DNA of 38,114 nt from an uncultured Bacteroidota bacterium. Its GTDB lineage: Bacteria; Bacteroidota; Bacteroidia; JADZBD01. The first letter of the stretch is position 1, and every line of letters starts with the position of its first letter. The stretch covers positions 1 through 38,114 of the forward strand of contig CALEYQ010000037.1 in the NCBI GenBank assembly GCA_937924855.1, in the 5' to 3' direction. Made by a program: the position numbers and the translations under genes. Shown in pieces: positions 1 to 9,600 of this stretch. The notes beneath the pieces were generated by a model that did no database searches, was not told the DNA's origin, and was given only the letters and a program-made list of their open reading frames with translations.

Positions 1-1
1 A

Positions 2-214
2 TTGTTTAACCTTAGTGTTGCCCTTCCCGGTAGTGCCCGGTTAAAATATTCCGTATTCAATGCGGTAGGACAAAAAGTGTATGCCTCTGCCCTGTTAACA
101 CCTACCGGAATGTTCAACGAGGAAATCAACTTAAGTTCACTGCCTCGCGGAGTATATACCCTTGAGATTAATATTGCTGAAAAGCCTTATTACAGAAAGC
201 TTGTAATCAGGTAA
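2..214 (+). CDS. C-terminal fragment of a T9SS type A sorting-domain protein
   Basis: The gene is cut by the left edge of the window, so only its last 70 residues are visible and the first codon here is not a real start. The fragment has the pattern of a type A Por secretion tail: a short beta-rich domain with YSVFNAVGQKVY, then a LSSLPRGVYTLEI strand and a basic end KPYYRKLVIR. Such domains direct outer-membrane translocation by the type IX secretion system and are then cleaved during surface attachment. The function of the mature protein cannot be seen. The next gene starts 8 bases downstream on the same strand and also encodes a T9SS cargo, so the two are probably co-transcribed. Confidence 0.85.
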   Translation: MFNLSVALPGSARLKYSVFNAVGQKVYASALLTPTGMFNEEINLSSLPRGVYTLEINIAEKPYYRKLVIR

Positions 215-222
215 GTTTCGAA

Positions 223-1473
223 ATGAAAAACCTTTTTCGAAAAGCGCTGCCTTTACTTTTTTCCGGTGGCGTTTTTCTTTTTTCCTCTGCCCAACCCTCC
301 TTTCAGGTTTTCAATTCAGGAAATTCTTTTTTGCCCTATAATACCGTTCGCTGGGTTACCTGTAACCGGAGCACGAATGATCTTTGGGTGGCCACCGACC
401 TTGGGGTGGCTAAAGTAAGTAGTGCCGGGTGGACAATTTACACCAGCAGCAACAGTCCCCTGCCGGAAAATGATGTGCGCGTAATTTTTATCGACCGTTC
501 CGGCAACACCTGGCTTGGAACCCAGGGCAGTGGTCTGGTAAAATTCGACGGGCTCTCGTGGTCGGTTTATAATATGGGGAATTCCGGCATTCCCGACAAT
601 CAGGTTAAAGCCATTTCACAGGACACGGCCGGCAATATGTGGGTGGGAACCCCTAGCGGCCTTTCAAAGTTTGATGGAAACACCTGGATGGTCTGGGATT
701 TTTCGAATTCCAATCTTATCTCCACGCACATTACCTCCATTGCCATAGGAAGCGACAATATCAAACGCATCGGAACCCTGAACGGAGGTATGGCTTATTT
801 CAACGATACCACCTTTACAATTTATTCCTACTGGACAGGAAATTTTCCCGAAAACACTGTAACCTCAATTGCCGTTGACAATCAAAACCGTCCCTGGGCC
901 TGTTTGAATTCTACGGGAATAATCGTGCATATGGGAGGGCCTGCCTGGAACTGGATGAATACCGGAAACTCGGGAATACCCAGCGATGTTTTAACGCATG
1001 TGTACATAGATGCCACTCAGAAAAAATACATAGGATCCCAAAACAAAGGCATTATCATTTACGATGGCAATTCTTTTGTTAATTATGATCCGGGCAATTC
1101 TTCTTTTCCCGATACCTGGGCCAGCGCGAGCGTAACAGATACATCCGGAATTTTATGGGTGGGAACCTTTAACAACGGTCTTGTAAAAATAAATTTCAAT
1201 CCTTCCGGAATTGTTTCCTCTGGAATTTCAAAACATTTTACTGTTTTCCCGAATCCTGCACTAGGTAAAATCTCCATTCAGGCTAACGAAAAAATTGAGC
1301 GGATTGAAATATCAGATCTTTCAGGAAAATTACAACTTGAGAAAAGGCCCTTATCAACCCTCACCTCGTTCGACCTTGAAGGAATTTCAGGGGGTTCCTA
1401 TTTTATTAGAGTTTATTTTTCTGGAGGAGAAAGCGCGGTCCGTCGTTTAATCGTGACGGGCTCAGGTCATTAA
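223..1473 (+). CDS. Secreted seven-bladed propeller protein with T9SS type A tail
   Basis: This 416-residue protein has a signal peptide (about 1-23, ending SSAQ). Residues 27-330 hold seven repeats of about 42 residues of the form W-VGT-x-GL-x-KFDG-x-W-x-x-Y-x-x-GNS-x-x-P, which resemble the Reg_prop (two-component regulator propeller) repeat. Seven units are what one closed beta-propeller needs. A type A T9SS sorting domain follows (about 339-416, starting FTVFPNPALGKISI and ending with a short extra tail after the RRLIV strand). There is no membrane anchor or output domain, so this looks like a free or surface-bound propeller and not a sensor. The ligand is unknown. The gene lies 8 bases after the preceding cargo gene, and its 3' end overlaps the convergent methyltransferase gene by 12 bases. 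Confidence 0.85.
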   Translation: MKNLFRKALPLLFSGGVFLFSSAQPSFQVFNSGNSFLPYNTVRWVTCNRSTNDLWVATDLGVAKVSSAGWTIYTSSNSPLPENDVRVIFIDRSGNTWLGTQGSGLVKFDGLSWSVYNMGNSGIPDNQVKAISQDTAGNMWVGTPSGLSKFDGNTWMVWDFSNSNLISTHITSIAIGSDNIKRIGTLNGGMAYFNDTTFTIYSYWTGNFPENTVTSIAVDNQNRPWACLNSTGIIVHMGGPAWNWMNTGNSGIPSDVLTHVYIDATQKKYIGSQNKGIIIYDGNSFVNYDPGNSSFPDTWASASVTDTSGILWVGTFNNGLVKINFNPSGIVSSGISKHFTVFPNPALGKISIQANEKIERIEISDLSGKLQLEKRPLSTLTSFDLEGISGGSYFIRVYFSGGESAVRRLIVTGSGH

Positions 1474-2349
1474 AAACCGGCCAAATACACCCAGGGGTAA
1501 TTTCTGTCCGGAGGAAGATGGAAGAAAAAGCTCTCCGGTTTCCAGTTTCTTTCCGGCAAAATTCTTCAGCAGATTTTCAATTACGAGCGAGGATAGTCCG
1601 AGAGAATAGGCATTCAGTATTAAAAAGCTGTTTTCTTTGCTCAGGATTCCCAGCGTGGATTCCACCAGTTCAAAAATCTGATCTTCCAGTTTCCATTTTT
1701 CACCGTTAGGTCCATGTCCGAATGCAGGTGGATCCATAATAATCCCCTGATAACGATGCCCCCTTTTCAGTTCCCGGTTAGCAAACTTCAGGGCATCTTC
1801 CACAATCCAGCGTATGTCGGAAATACCCGATAGCTTCATGTTATCATTGGCCCAGTTCACTACCTGGCGTATTGAATCCAGATGGAACACCGTAGCTCCG
1901 GCGGCGGCAGCGGCAAGGGAAGCTCCTCCGGTATAGGCAAAAAGATTCAACACTTTAACTTCTTTCTGCCTGCTTTTCAGCGTGCGTACGGCCCGGAAAA
2001 TATAACCCCAGTTAACTGCCTGCTCCGGAAAAATCCCCACATGTTTAAAAGAAGTAAGTCCTAACCTGAAATGAATGGATTTTGAAAAATCCTGGTCTTT
2101 CAACAGATACTGCACCTGCCAGCGATCGGGCATTTCCTTTAGTTTTTTCCAGGTCCCACTGCTGCTCGATTTGGGAATAAATTTTACATGAGCCTGCTTT
2201 TCCCATCGGCTCATGGGCATTTCAGGTTTCCAGAGGGCCTGGGGTTCCGGGCGGATGGTTAAAAATTTGCCAAATCTCTCCAGCTTTTGAAAATCGCCAC
2301 AATCGATAAGTTCGTAATCGGAAAAGCCGGAAGGACTAAGAAAATTCAT
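1462..2349 (-). CDS. Class I SAM-dependent methyltransferase, RlmI/RlmK-like
   Basis: This 295-residue cytoplasmic protein has a Rossmann methyltransferase core. Motif I is NLFAYTGG (135-142), an acidic residue after beta-2 lies in HLDS (D158), and DPPAFG (206-211) matches the catalytic loop of the RlmI/YccW 23S rRNA cytosine-C5 methyltransferase group. It is about 100 residues shorter than E. coli RlmI and lacks a recognisable N-terminal PUA domain. The substrate is therefore uncertain: rRNA is likely but not shown. A perfect -7 promoter box (TACTTTTG) ends 4 bases before the ATG, so the mRNA may be leaderless. It converges with, and overlaps by 12 bases, the propeller gene, and is divergent from gltX. 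Confidence 0.85.
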   Translation of the reverse strand: MNFLSPSGFSDYELIDCGDFQKLERFGKFLTIRPEPQALWKPEMPMSRWEKQAHVKFIPKSSSSGTWKKLKEMPDRWQVQYLLKDQDFSKSIHFRLGLTSFKHVGIFPEQAVNWGYIFRAVRTLKSRQKEVKVLNLFAYTGGASLAAAAAGATVFHLDSIRQVVNWANDNMKLSGISDIRWIVEDALKFANRELKRGHRYQGIIMDPPAFGHGPNGEKWKLEDQIFELVESTLGILSKENSFLILNAYSLGLSSLVIENLLKNFAGKKLETGELFLPSSSGQKLPLGVFGRFLMT

Positions 2350-2353
2350 GGCT

Positions 2354-2361
2354 CAAAAGTA
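2354..2361 (-). promoter_or_regulatory. -7 promoter box for the methyltransferase gene
   Basis: On the minus strand this reads TACTTTTG, a full match to the Bacteroidetes -7 consensus TAnnTTTG. It ends 4 bases before the ATG at 2349. Transcription would then start at or next to the start codon. I see no clear -33 TTTG. Confidence 0.5.
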
Positions 2362-2416
2362 AGAAAACCCCGCCGGAAGGGTAGAAGAAAAATGAATCCG
2401 AACGGCATAAAACCAA

Positions 2417-2424
2417 TATATTTG
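2417..2424 (+). promoter_or_regulatory. -7 promoter box for gltX
   Basis: TATATTTG fully matches TAnnTTTG and lies 11 bases before the gltX ATG, predicting a leader of only a few A-rich bases (AAAAA before ATG). No convincing -33 element is visible. Confidence 0.5.
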
Positions 2425-2435
2425 CGAACCAAAAA

Positions 2436-3974
2436 ATGACATCCGACAAAAAAGTCCGCGTTCGTTTTGCGCCCTCCCCTACCGGCCCTTTGCACATGGG
2501 AGGGGTTCGCACCGCCTTATATAATTATCTTTTTGCCAAACATCACGGAGGCGATTTCATTCTCCGAATTGAAGATACCGACAGGGAGCGTTTTGTTCCG
2601 GGTGCCGAAGCCTACATAATTGAATCCTTGAAATGGTGCGGCATTGAACCCAATGAAGGACTCGGGTTTGGGGATGGACCTCACACGCCTTATCGCCAAA
2701 GCGAAAGAAAAGAAAAAGGGCTATACAGGGGATATGCCGAAAAGCTGGTTGCCGATGGCTTTGCCTATTATGCATTTGACACCCGGGAAGAGCTGGAAGA
2801 AATGCGGAAAAAACTGGAAGCTGCCAAAGTAGCCTCTGCATCCTACAATTCCGTTACCCGCCAAAACATGAAAAACTCCCTTACCCTGAGTGAGGATGAA
2901 GTAAAAACACGGCTCGAGCGGGGTGATGCCTATGTAATCCGGATTAAGATTCCGAGGAACGAGGAAATAAGAGTAAATGATTTGATCCGTGGCTGGGTGC
3001 TTGTAAACTCGGCCCAGATGGATGACAAAGTATTGTATAAAAGCGACGGGATGCCTACCTACCACCTTGCCAACGTGGTGGATGATTACAACATGAAGAT
3101 TACCCATGTAATCAGGGGTGAGGAATGGCTGCCTTCGGCTCCCCTGCATGTTTTACTTTACCGGTATTTAGGCTGGGAAGAGGCCATGCCCCAATTTGCG
3201 CATTTGCCCCTGCTCCTCAGGCCCGATGGTAACGGGAAACTCAGCAAACGTGACGGTGACCGGCTTGGATTTCCGGTCTTTCCCATCGACTGGAAACCGG
3301 AAGGCGGTGAAGGGGCCAGCGGATACAGAGAAGCAGGTTATTTTCCGGAAGCCTTTATAAATATGCTTGCCTTGTTAGGCTGGCATCCCAGCGGGAACCA
3401 GGAGATTTTCACCATGGCAGAACTCATAGAACAGTTTTCTCTGGAGCGGGTAAGTAAGTCGGGGGCCAAGTTCGACCCTGAAAAGGCCAAATGGTTCAAT
3501 CAGCATTACCTTCGCCATAAACCGGCCCAAGAAATTTTATCGCTCTGGAAGCCCGAGCTGGAACAAAAGGGCTTGTCGCTTCCTGATGCGAGCTTGCTTA
3601 AAATTTGCGGTTTACTCACGGAAAAAGCCTCCTTCATTGGCGAGTTTACTGAGCTGGGCAGCTATTTCTTTAAAGCACCGGAAGGATACGATGAAGGAGT
3701 GATAAAAAAGAGATGGAATGAAAATGCCAAAGAATTTGCCGCTTTGATTCTGGAAAAATACCGTTCGGCAAAATCTTTTGATGCCGCCACAGCAGAAAAC
3801 CTGTTTAAAGAATCCTGCTCAGAAGCCGGCATAAAACCCGGTGAAGTAATGCAGCTTTTCAGAGTTGTACTTACCGGACTCCCCGGAGGCCCGGCCTTGT
3901 TTGAAGTGGCGGAAATACTCGGTAACGATGTTTGTGTGGAAAGGATAGAATTATTCCTCAGCAAAAATGCCTGA
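2436..3974 (+). CDS. gltX: Glutamate--tRNA ligase
   Basis: This 512-residue class Ic aminoacyl-tRNA synthetase charges tRNA-Glu, and possibly tRNA-Gln if the organism uses the transamidation route. The N-terminus FAPSPTGPLHMGGVRTA carries the HIGH-type motif (residues about 17-23). The KMSKS-type loop is KLSKR at 268-272. The Rossmann catalytic domain is followed by the helical anticodon-binding region with the family-typical ALLGWHPSG stretch. Length is normal for the family. The ATG is supported by the alignment of the conserved N-terminus and by the promoter box just upstream. folB follows after 2 bases, and then the M42 peptidase gene, so the three probably form one transcript. Confidence 0.97.
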   Translation: MTSDKKVRVRFAPSPTGPLHMGGVRTALYNYLFAKHHGGDFILRIEDTDRERFVPGAEAYIIESLKWCGIEPNEGLGFGDGPHTPYRQSERKEKGLYRGYAEKLVADGFAYYAFDTREELEEMRKKLEAAKVASASYNSVTRQNMKNSLTLSEDEVKTRLERGDAYVIRIKIPRNEEIRVNDLIRGWVLVNSAQMDDKVLYKSDGMPTYHLANVVDDYNMKITHVIRGEEWLPSAPLHVLLYRYLGWEEAMPQFAHLPLLLRPDGNGKLSKRDGDRLGFPVFPIDWKPEGGEGASGYREAGYFPEAFINMLALLGWHPSGNQEIFTMAELIEQFSLERVSKSGAKFDPEKAKWFNQHYLRHKPAQEILSLWKPELEQKGLSLPDASLLKICGLLTEKASFIGEFTELGSYFFKAPEGYDEGVIKKRWNENAKEFAALILEKYRSAKSFDAATAENLFKESCSEAGIKPGEVMQLFRVVLTGLPGGPALFEVAEILGNDVCVERIELFLSKNA

Positions 3975-3976
3975 AC

Positions 3977-4327
3977 ATGGGAAGAATTGAAGTCTGCGGC
4001 ATTCGACTTTATGCACACCACGGCTGCATGCCGGAAGAAACAAAGCTCGGTGGCAACTACGAAGTGGATGTAATACTTGAAGCCGATTTATCTAAATCGG
4101 AGAAATCAGACAAACTGGAAGACACCCTTGATTATGTTGCCGTTTATAATATCGTGGTTCGGGAAATGCAAACCCCTTCGAGCCTGATTGAGCATGTGGC
4201 TGCCAGAATCGGAGCTTCGTTGAAAAAGCAATGGCCGGAAATTATTTCCGGAGAGGTGTCCATTAAAAAATTAAACACTCCCATCGGAGGAGTAATCTCT
4301 TTTGTTAAAATAACTCATAACATATAA
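3977..4327 (+). CDS. folB: Dihydroneopterin aldolase
   Basis: This 116-residue protein of the folate pathway cleaves 7,8-dihydroneopterin to 6-hydroxymethyl-dihydropterin and glycolaldehyde. The start MGRIEVCGIRLYAHHGCMPEE is typical FolB, with the conserved HHG near residues 14-16 and a Glu at 20-21. The C-terminal IKKLNTPI (96-103) includes the conserved lysine region. An upstream in-frame ATG at 3932 would add 15 residues from inside gltX with no family similarity, so the ATG at 3977, two bases after the gltX stop, is the better start. Membership in a gltX-folB-peptidase run seems purely organisational. Confidence 0.93.
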   Translation: MGRIEVCGIRLYAHHGCMPEETKLGGNYEVDVILEADLSKSEKSDKLEDTLDYVAVYNIVVREMQTPSSLIEHVAARIGASLKKQWPEIISGEVSIKKLNTPIGGVISFVKITHNI

Positions 4328-4330
4328 GTC

Positions 4331-5392
4331 ATGGCCATTAACATTTCCTTATTGAGTAAAATTTGTGAAGTTCCCGGAGCTCCGGGACATGAACAGCGGG
4401 TTCGTGAATTAGTTATTAAAGAAGTGAAGCCCCTGGTGGATGAAATTTCCATGGATAATATGGGCAATGTTATTGCCTTAAAAAAGGGAAGCCTCCACGG
4501 CAAAAAAGGAAACAAAAAAGTGATGATTGCCGCCCACATGGATGAAATTGCCTTCATTGTTACCCATATCGATGATGATGGTTTTTTGCGTTTTATTCCC
4601 CTGGGCGGATTCGACCCCAAAACATTAACGGCGCAACGGGTTATTGTACACGGAAAAAAAGATCTCATAGGGGTAATGGGCAGCAAGCCGGTTCACATCA
4701 TGAGTGCGGAAGAAAAGAACAAGGTAACTCCCATCTCCGACTATTTCATCGATTTGGGCCTTCCCAAAAAAGAAGTAGCAAAATTTGTAAAAGTAGGCGA
4801 CACGGTTACCCGGGAAAGGGCCCTGATAGAAATGGGCAATTGTGTGAATTGTAAATCGCTGGACAACCGCTTGTCGGTTTTTATTCTGATTGAAGCTCTT
4901 CGTGAAATCAAAAACCACCCTTATGATATTTACGGAGTATTTACGGTTCAGGAGGAAGTAGGCATACGGGGAGCGCAGGCATCTGCCGCCAAAATTCAAC
5001 CCGATTTCGGTTTTGGCCTGGATGTTACCCTTGCCGTGGATACGCCCGGGGCAAAGGAGCATGAAAAAATCACCCACCTGGGCAAAGGAACGGCTATTAA
5101 GATAATGGATGCTTCTACCATCTGCGATTATCGCATGGTGAATTTCATGCGTGAAACGGCCATAAAAAACAAGATTCCCTATCAGATGGAAATTTTACCC
5201 GCCGGAGGAACCGATACCGCCGGACTTCAAATCAGAACTCCCGGAGGAAGTATCAGCGGGTGTATTTCCATTCCTACCCGCCATATACATCAGGTAATAG
5301 AAATGGCCGACAAAGGCGACATTCGCCATTCCATCACCTTACTTAAAAAGTGCCTGGAAAGCATACATAAATTCGACTGGAGTTTTAAATAA
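4331..5392 (+). CDS. M42 family metallopeptidase (glutamyl/deblocking aminopeptidase type)
   Basis: This 353-residue cytosolic peptidase belongs to the M42 clan of two-metal aminopeptidases, which form dodecameric tetrahedral shells in known members. The ligand and catalytic pattern is complete: H69 and D71 in AAHMDE, bridging D178 in SLDNR, the E208-E209 pair in VQEEVG, D231 in GLDVT, and H320 in TRHIHQ. Length is standard. The family is often misannotated as endoglucanase; the residues here fit a peptidase. It starts 3 bases after the folB stop, so translational coupling is likely. It converges on the thioredoxin-fold gene, with only 7 bases between stop codons and no obvious terminator hairpin. 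Confidence 0.93.
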   Translation: MAINISLLSKICEVPGAPGHEQRVRELVIKEVKPLVDEISMDNMGNVIALKKGSLHGKKGNKKVMIAAHMDEIAFIVTHIDDDGFLRFIPLGGFDPKTLTAQRVIVHGKKDLIGVMGSKPVHIMSAEEKNKVTPISDYFIDLGLPKKEVAKFVKVGDTVTRERALIEMGNCVNCKSLDNRLSVFILIEALREIKNHPYDIYGVFTVQEEVGIRGAQASAAKIQPDFGFGLDVTLAVDTPGAKEHEKITHLGKGTAIKIMDASTICDYRMVNFMRETAIKNKIPYQMEILPAGGTDTAGLQIRTPGGSISGCISIPTRHIHQVIEMADKGDIRHSITLLKKCLESIHKFDWSFK

Positions 5393-5399
5393 CCAAGAA

Positions 5400-6581
5400 T
5401 TATTTAAGGGCTCTGATCTTTTTAAGCAGATCTTCCGTGTCCCCAACATCCTCTCCGGCTGCTTTACCTATTTCAATGGCTTTAAGGGCCGCCTTTTCTG
5501 CATCAGCCTTCCTTCCCAATTTAAAAAGAACGGCTGCGTAGGTATCGTTGTTATAATATTTATCGTCGAGTTCTGTGGAACGCTTTGCCCATCCGGCGGC
5601 TTTCGACAGCATTTCCTTATCCTCAACCTTTTCATAAAACCTCCAGGCAATGGAATTCAACAAGGCAGGATTGTCGTTTCCGGAAAGTTCAACAAATGAA
5701 GCCGCTGCTTTTGCATAACCGTTCCAATTGGTGTTCATGGCGTAATGATTCATTTCGGCTTCCAACAATAAACCTTTCCCTTTTTCCCCCAGGGCCTGGT
5801 TAACTTCCGACACAAAGGATTTAAAAAAATCGGCGTTTTTAAGCTCCGGATTGCGGAGCTCCTGGCGGTATACACCTGAAATTTTAGTTAGAACAGAATC
5901 GGCCGTATACATAGCCTCAAACTTGCTACGGTTCTGAACCAGATACAAAAACCCGGGATTGGTTTTATCGCCCACGAAATCGAATAAAATCCTCCAATTA
6001 CCCGGCTGGGAATATTCCTTATTATCTATAGCTTCAAAATAAGCCTTTAATTCCTCTTTGGAATTCATGCAGGCATGCGAGGCCAGCTCAAAATACTCAT
6101 ATGCTATTTTGGGATCCTTCAAATTTTCAACATGTCGTTTCTTCAATCCGCTCAGATTACGCTTGGGGTCATTGGCTATTTTTCCGGTCTCAATAAAACC
6201 GGCGGCCTGATCGGATCCGCAAACCCGGTGCACCACATCACCATTGCCATTTATGAATAAAAAAGTAGGATACGCCTTAACCTCATATCGTTTGGCCAGG
6301 TCGAGCCCCTCCCCTTTCTCCATATCAACTTTTGCATTAATAAATCCGGCATTATAAAAATCGGCAACCGTGTCGTTGGTGAAAATATTCTTCGCCATCC
6401 ATTTGCAGGGGCCACACCATACGGCATAGGCATCGAGCATAATAAGTTTGTTCTGAGCTTTGGCTTTTTCAAGGACAGTAGCCCAGGTGCCGGTTTCGAA
6501 ATTAATTTCCCGGTTTTGCCCCACAACAGGAAAAGTCAAAACCGTTACTAAAAGGCAGGAAAGAAAAAATGGGTTTTTCAT
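5400..6581 (-). CDS. Exported thioredoxin-fold protein with helical C-terminal region
   Basis: This 393-residue protein has a signal peptide (about 1-21, ending VVGQ). A thioredoxin-like domain (about 25-135) carries the redox motif WCGPC (55-59) and the cis-proline segment YPTFLFI. The domain resembles the DUF255/thioredoxin_7 group common in Bacteroidota. The remaining 250 residues are helical, and the last 60 look TPR-like (KADAEKAALKAIEIGKAAG). The protein probably acts in the periplasm in thiol-disulfide exchange or cytochrome/lipoprotein maturation, but its client is unknown. A -7 box (TAGTTTTG) lies 16 bases upstream of the ATG. It is divergent from the propeller-phosphatase gene. Confidence 0.85.
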   Translation of the reverse strand: MKNPFFLSCLLVTVLTFPVVGQNREINFETGTWATVLEKAKAQNKLIMLDAYAVWCGPCKWMAKNIFTNDTVADFYNAGFINAKVDMEKGEGLDLAKRYEVKAYPTFLFINGNGDVVHRVCGSDQAAGFIETGKIANDPKRNLSGLKKRHVENLKDPKIAYEYFELASHACMNSKEELKAYFEAIDNKEYSQPGNWRILFDFVGDKTNPGFLYLVQNRSKFEAMYTADSVLTKISGVYRQELRNPELKNADFFKSFVSEVNQALGEKGKGLLLEAEMNHYAMNTNWNGYAKAAASFVELSGNDNPALLNSIAWRFYEKVEDKEMLSKAAGWAKRSTELDDKYYNNDTYAAVLFKLGRKADAEKAALKAIEIGKAAGEDVGDTEDLLKKIRALK

Positions 6582-6597
6582 GAATTCAGGGTTTACA

Positions 6598-6605
6598 CAA
6601 AACTA
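6598..6605 (-). promoter_or_regulatory. -7 promoter box for the thioredoxin-fold gene
   Basis: The minus strand reads TAGTTTTG, a full TAnnTTTG match that ends 16 bases before the ATG at 6581. No good -33 element was found. Confidence 0.5.
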
Positions 6606-6655
6606 ACCAATAATACCTGATTTTCACAGCATTTTATTATGTGGTTTTTTCCCTA

Positions 6656-6663
6656 TAAATTCG
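6656..6663 (+). promoter_or_regulatory. Weak -7 box before the propeller-SpoIIE gene
   Basis: TAAATTCG differs from TAnnTTTG at one position and ends 9 bases before the ATG at 6673. The same octamer precedes the DUF5686 gene at 28236. Support is limited to position and similarity. Confidence 0.3.
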
Positions 6664-6672
6664 TGCGTTCCG

Positions 6673-9600
6673 ATGAAACATGTCTTGTTTATTTTTTCTC
6701 TTCTGCTGCAGGGTTCCCTGATTGGGCAGGTTGTACATTTCAGACACGTTACTGCTGATCATGGACTGCCCGTTAACGGGGTAACGGCAATTGTTCAGGA
6801 TAAAACCGGATTTATCTGGATTGGAACCCCGGAAGGATTGTGCAGGTACGACGGGTTTGAAGTAATAACTTTTGCTCATGACCCGAACGATGAAAATACC
6901 ATAAGCGGGTTAGCCGTTAAATGTTTGGCTGCCGATTCAAAAAACCGGATCTGGGCCGGCACACGAAGCTCGGGATTAAACCTGTACGACCCAGAAAAAG
7001 GAAAGTTTACCCGGTTTTCGGTTGACAGTACCAGAGCAGGTAGTTTATCGAACAATCACATTACCTGCATTCTGGAAGTGCACGGGCAAATATTTGTAGG
7101 CACCGCCGGAGGCGGTATAAACATATTCAACGAAAAAGACCGGGGTTTTTCTCAAATAAGTCAGAAAAAAGGTGAACCTCAATCGCTATCCAGCAATTAT
7201 GTCCGAAGCTTGTCCTACGATGGAAAAGATAAATTATGGATAGGTTATTACGATGCTGGGGTGAGCAGCTATCATATTCCTTCCGGGAAGTTCACCCATT
7301 TTACACAAAAAGAAGGTCTTCTGACAAACGAAGTCAGAACCGTATTTGCCGACAGTCGCGGAAACGTCTGGGTGGGATTGTGGCAGGCGGGGACTGCTAT
7401 TATTGAATCCGCAACCGGAAAAGTAAATTCCCATCAAACCAGGGATCATTTTCTCGCAAAAAATCCTTACGGCATGATTTCGATGTTCATGGAAGACCGG
7501 AATGGTAGTGTCTGGATGGCTACCGCTGAGCATGGTATTTGTCGCTTCGATTATGAAAAAGCCACCTTCACCTATTTCGAACATAACCCTGAGGATCATT
7601 CTTCCATCAGCGACAATACCACATTCGCCCTTCTTGAGGACCAGAGCGGATTAATCTGGACGGGGACCTGGCATGGAGGCATTTCAATTTTAAATCCCAG
7701 AAATGCAGCCATGGAGCATTACAAAAAAGTACCCGGCAAATTTGAAGGATTGCATAACAATACGGTTTGGGCCTTTGCGGAAACAAACTCCGGCGAAGTT
7801 TATGTGGGAACCTCGGGTGGCGTAACCCTCTTCAATCCCGAAACCAAAAAGTTTGAGCTTTTGCCCTACAAAAACCTGAATCCAACTTTTCCATCAGAAA
7901 AAACCATTGCCCAGGCCCTCTTTCTGGATAAGGATAACAGTTTATGGATAGGCTCCAATGGGGCGGGGATATACCGTTATTTTCCTGCCACAAAAAATTA
8001 CGAGCACTATAATTATGAAAACAAGCCCGGTGCACTTTCCTACCATACCGTTTCCGGATTTGCCAGGACATTAAATGATGAACTCTTCGTGGCTACCCTG
8101 GGTGCCGGCATTTGCAAATTCAATTATGCCACCAAACGATTCGAAAATTATTTTCATACCCCCTCCGATCCGGGATCCATTTCAGACGACAATGTATATT
8201 ATATACTTGCCGAAAAGAATGGAAAAATCTGGGTGGCCACCAACAGCGGGCTTGATTTATTCGATCCATTTTCTCTGAAATCTGAACACTATCGGTATGA
8301 ACCCGGCCAAAAAAACAGTTTACCCGGAAAAACCGTTTATCATGTTAGTCATGCATCCAATGGCGATTTGTTAATTGCCACTTCCGGGGGAGGAGCCCGC
8401 TTACTTCGTGAAAAAGGCGAAATGATCATTTACGATAAAAGTTACGGAATGCCGGAAAATAAATTGGTTTCTTCTATAGTCGAAGATAACAAGGGCATTA
8501 TCTGGATGACCACCTCAAACGGTCTTTTTCGCGTTGATCCTGAAAACAAAACCGCCCGCTGCCTGAATGTAGAACACGGCATTCAGGGAAAAGAGTTTGC
8601 CGTGAGGTCGGCTTTAAAAAGCAAATCGGGGCATTTGTACTTTGGCGGATCCAATGGCTTCAACCGTTTCCTTCCCGGAAAAATTATTAAAAATCCTTAC
8701 CCGCCCAAAGTAGTATTATCGAAAGTGCAGCTGATGGATCAGGAATATTCCGGACCCTTGAATGTGCGATTTCTGGAAACGCTTGAAGTAGATCCTGAAA
8801 TTTTATATTTCAGCATCGGGTTTTCAGGACTTGAGTTTTCTCATCCTGAAGGCAACACCTTTCAGTATTTTCTGGAAGGATTTCATAACCGGTGGATACA
8901 ACTGGGGAACAACCGGGAAATAAAATTCACCGGCTTAAATCATGGAGAATACCTATTAAAAATTCAGGCCTTCAATTCCGATGGGGTTCCCAATCCGGAA
9001 CTGTGCAGAGTTCGGTTAATTTTACATCCTCCCTTTTATAAAACTACCTGGTTTTATGCTTTGCTTGTTCTCCTTTCCGGAAGTGTTATTTTTGGGTACA
9101 TCCGTTTACGAGAACAAAGACTGAAAAAGGAGAAGCTTATTTTAGAAAGTATGGTAACCCAGCGGACACGGGAGTTGCGTGAAGAAAAAGAAAAAGTAGA
9201 ACTGGCCCATAAAGACATCAGCGACAGTATTCACTATGCGAGGAGAATACAACGGTCTATTATTCCCGAAGAAGAAAACTTACAAATGCTGTTCCCTGAG
9301 TCCTTTGTCTTCTATCAGCCCAAGGATATTGTAAGCGGTGATTTTTATTGGTTTTGGAAGGACCCCAACGGTTTTATTTTTCTGGCCGCAGCCGATTGCA
9401 CCGGTCACGGTGTACCCGGTGCCCTGATGAGCATGCTGGGTACATCCATTCTGAATCAGGTAATACGGGAACAAAAATATTCCGATCCCGGACTTATCCT
9501 TGAACAATTGAACCAAAACCTGTTTATTCAGCTCAGTCAAAACAATGCCGAATCGGGTGTTCAGGACGGGATGGATATTGCTTTACTAAGGTATTCGATG

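Noticed and set aside
2721..3149. 142-codon frame antisense to gltX
   Set aside because: It is fully inside a conserved gene and has no family resemblance.
3932..3976. Upstream ATG start for folB inside gltX
   Set aside because: The extra 15 residues have no FolB similarity, and the ATG two bases after the gltX stop gives the usual family length.
4625..5077. 150-codon frame antisense to the M42 peptidase gene
   Set aside because: It is a shadow of a gene with all catalytic residues intact.
4331..5392. Endoglucanase annotation for the M42 protein
   Set aside because: The two-metal peptidase ligands and the catalytic Glu are all present; the cellulase name is a historical misannotation for this family.
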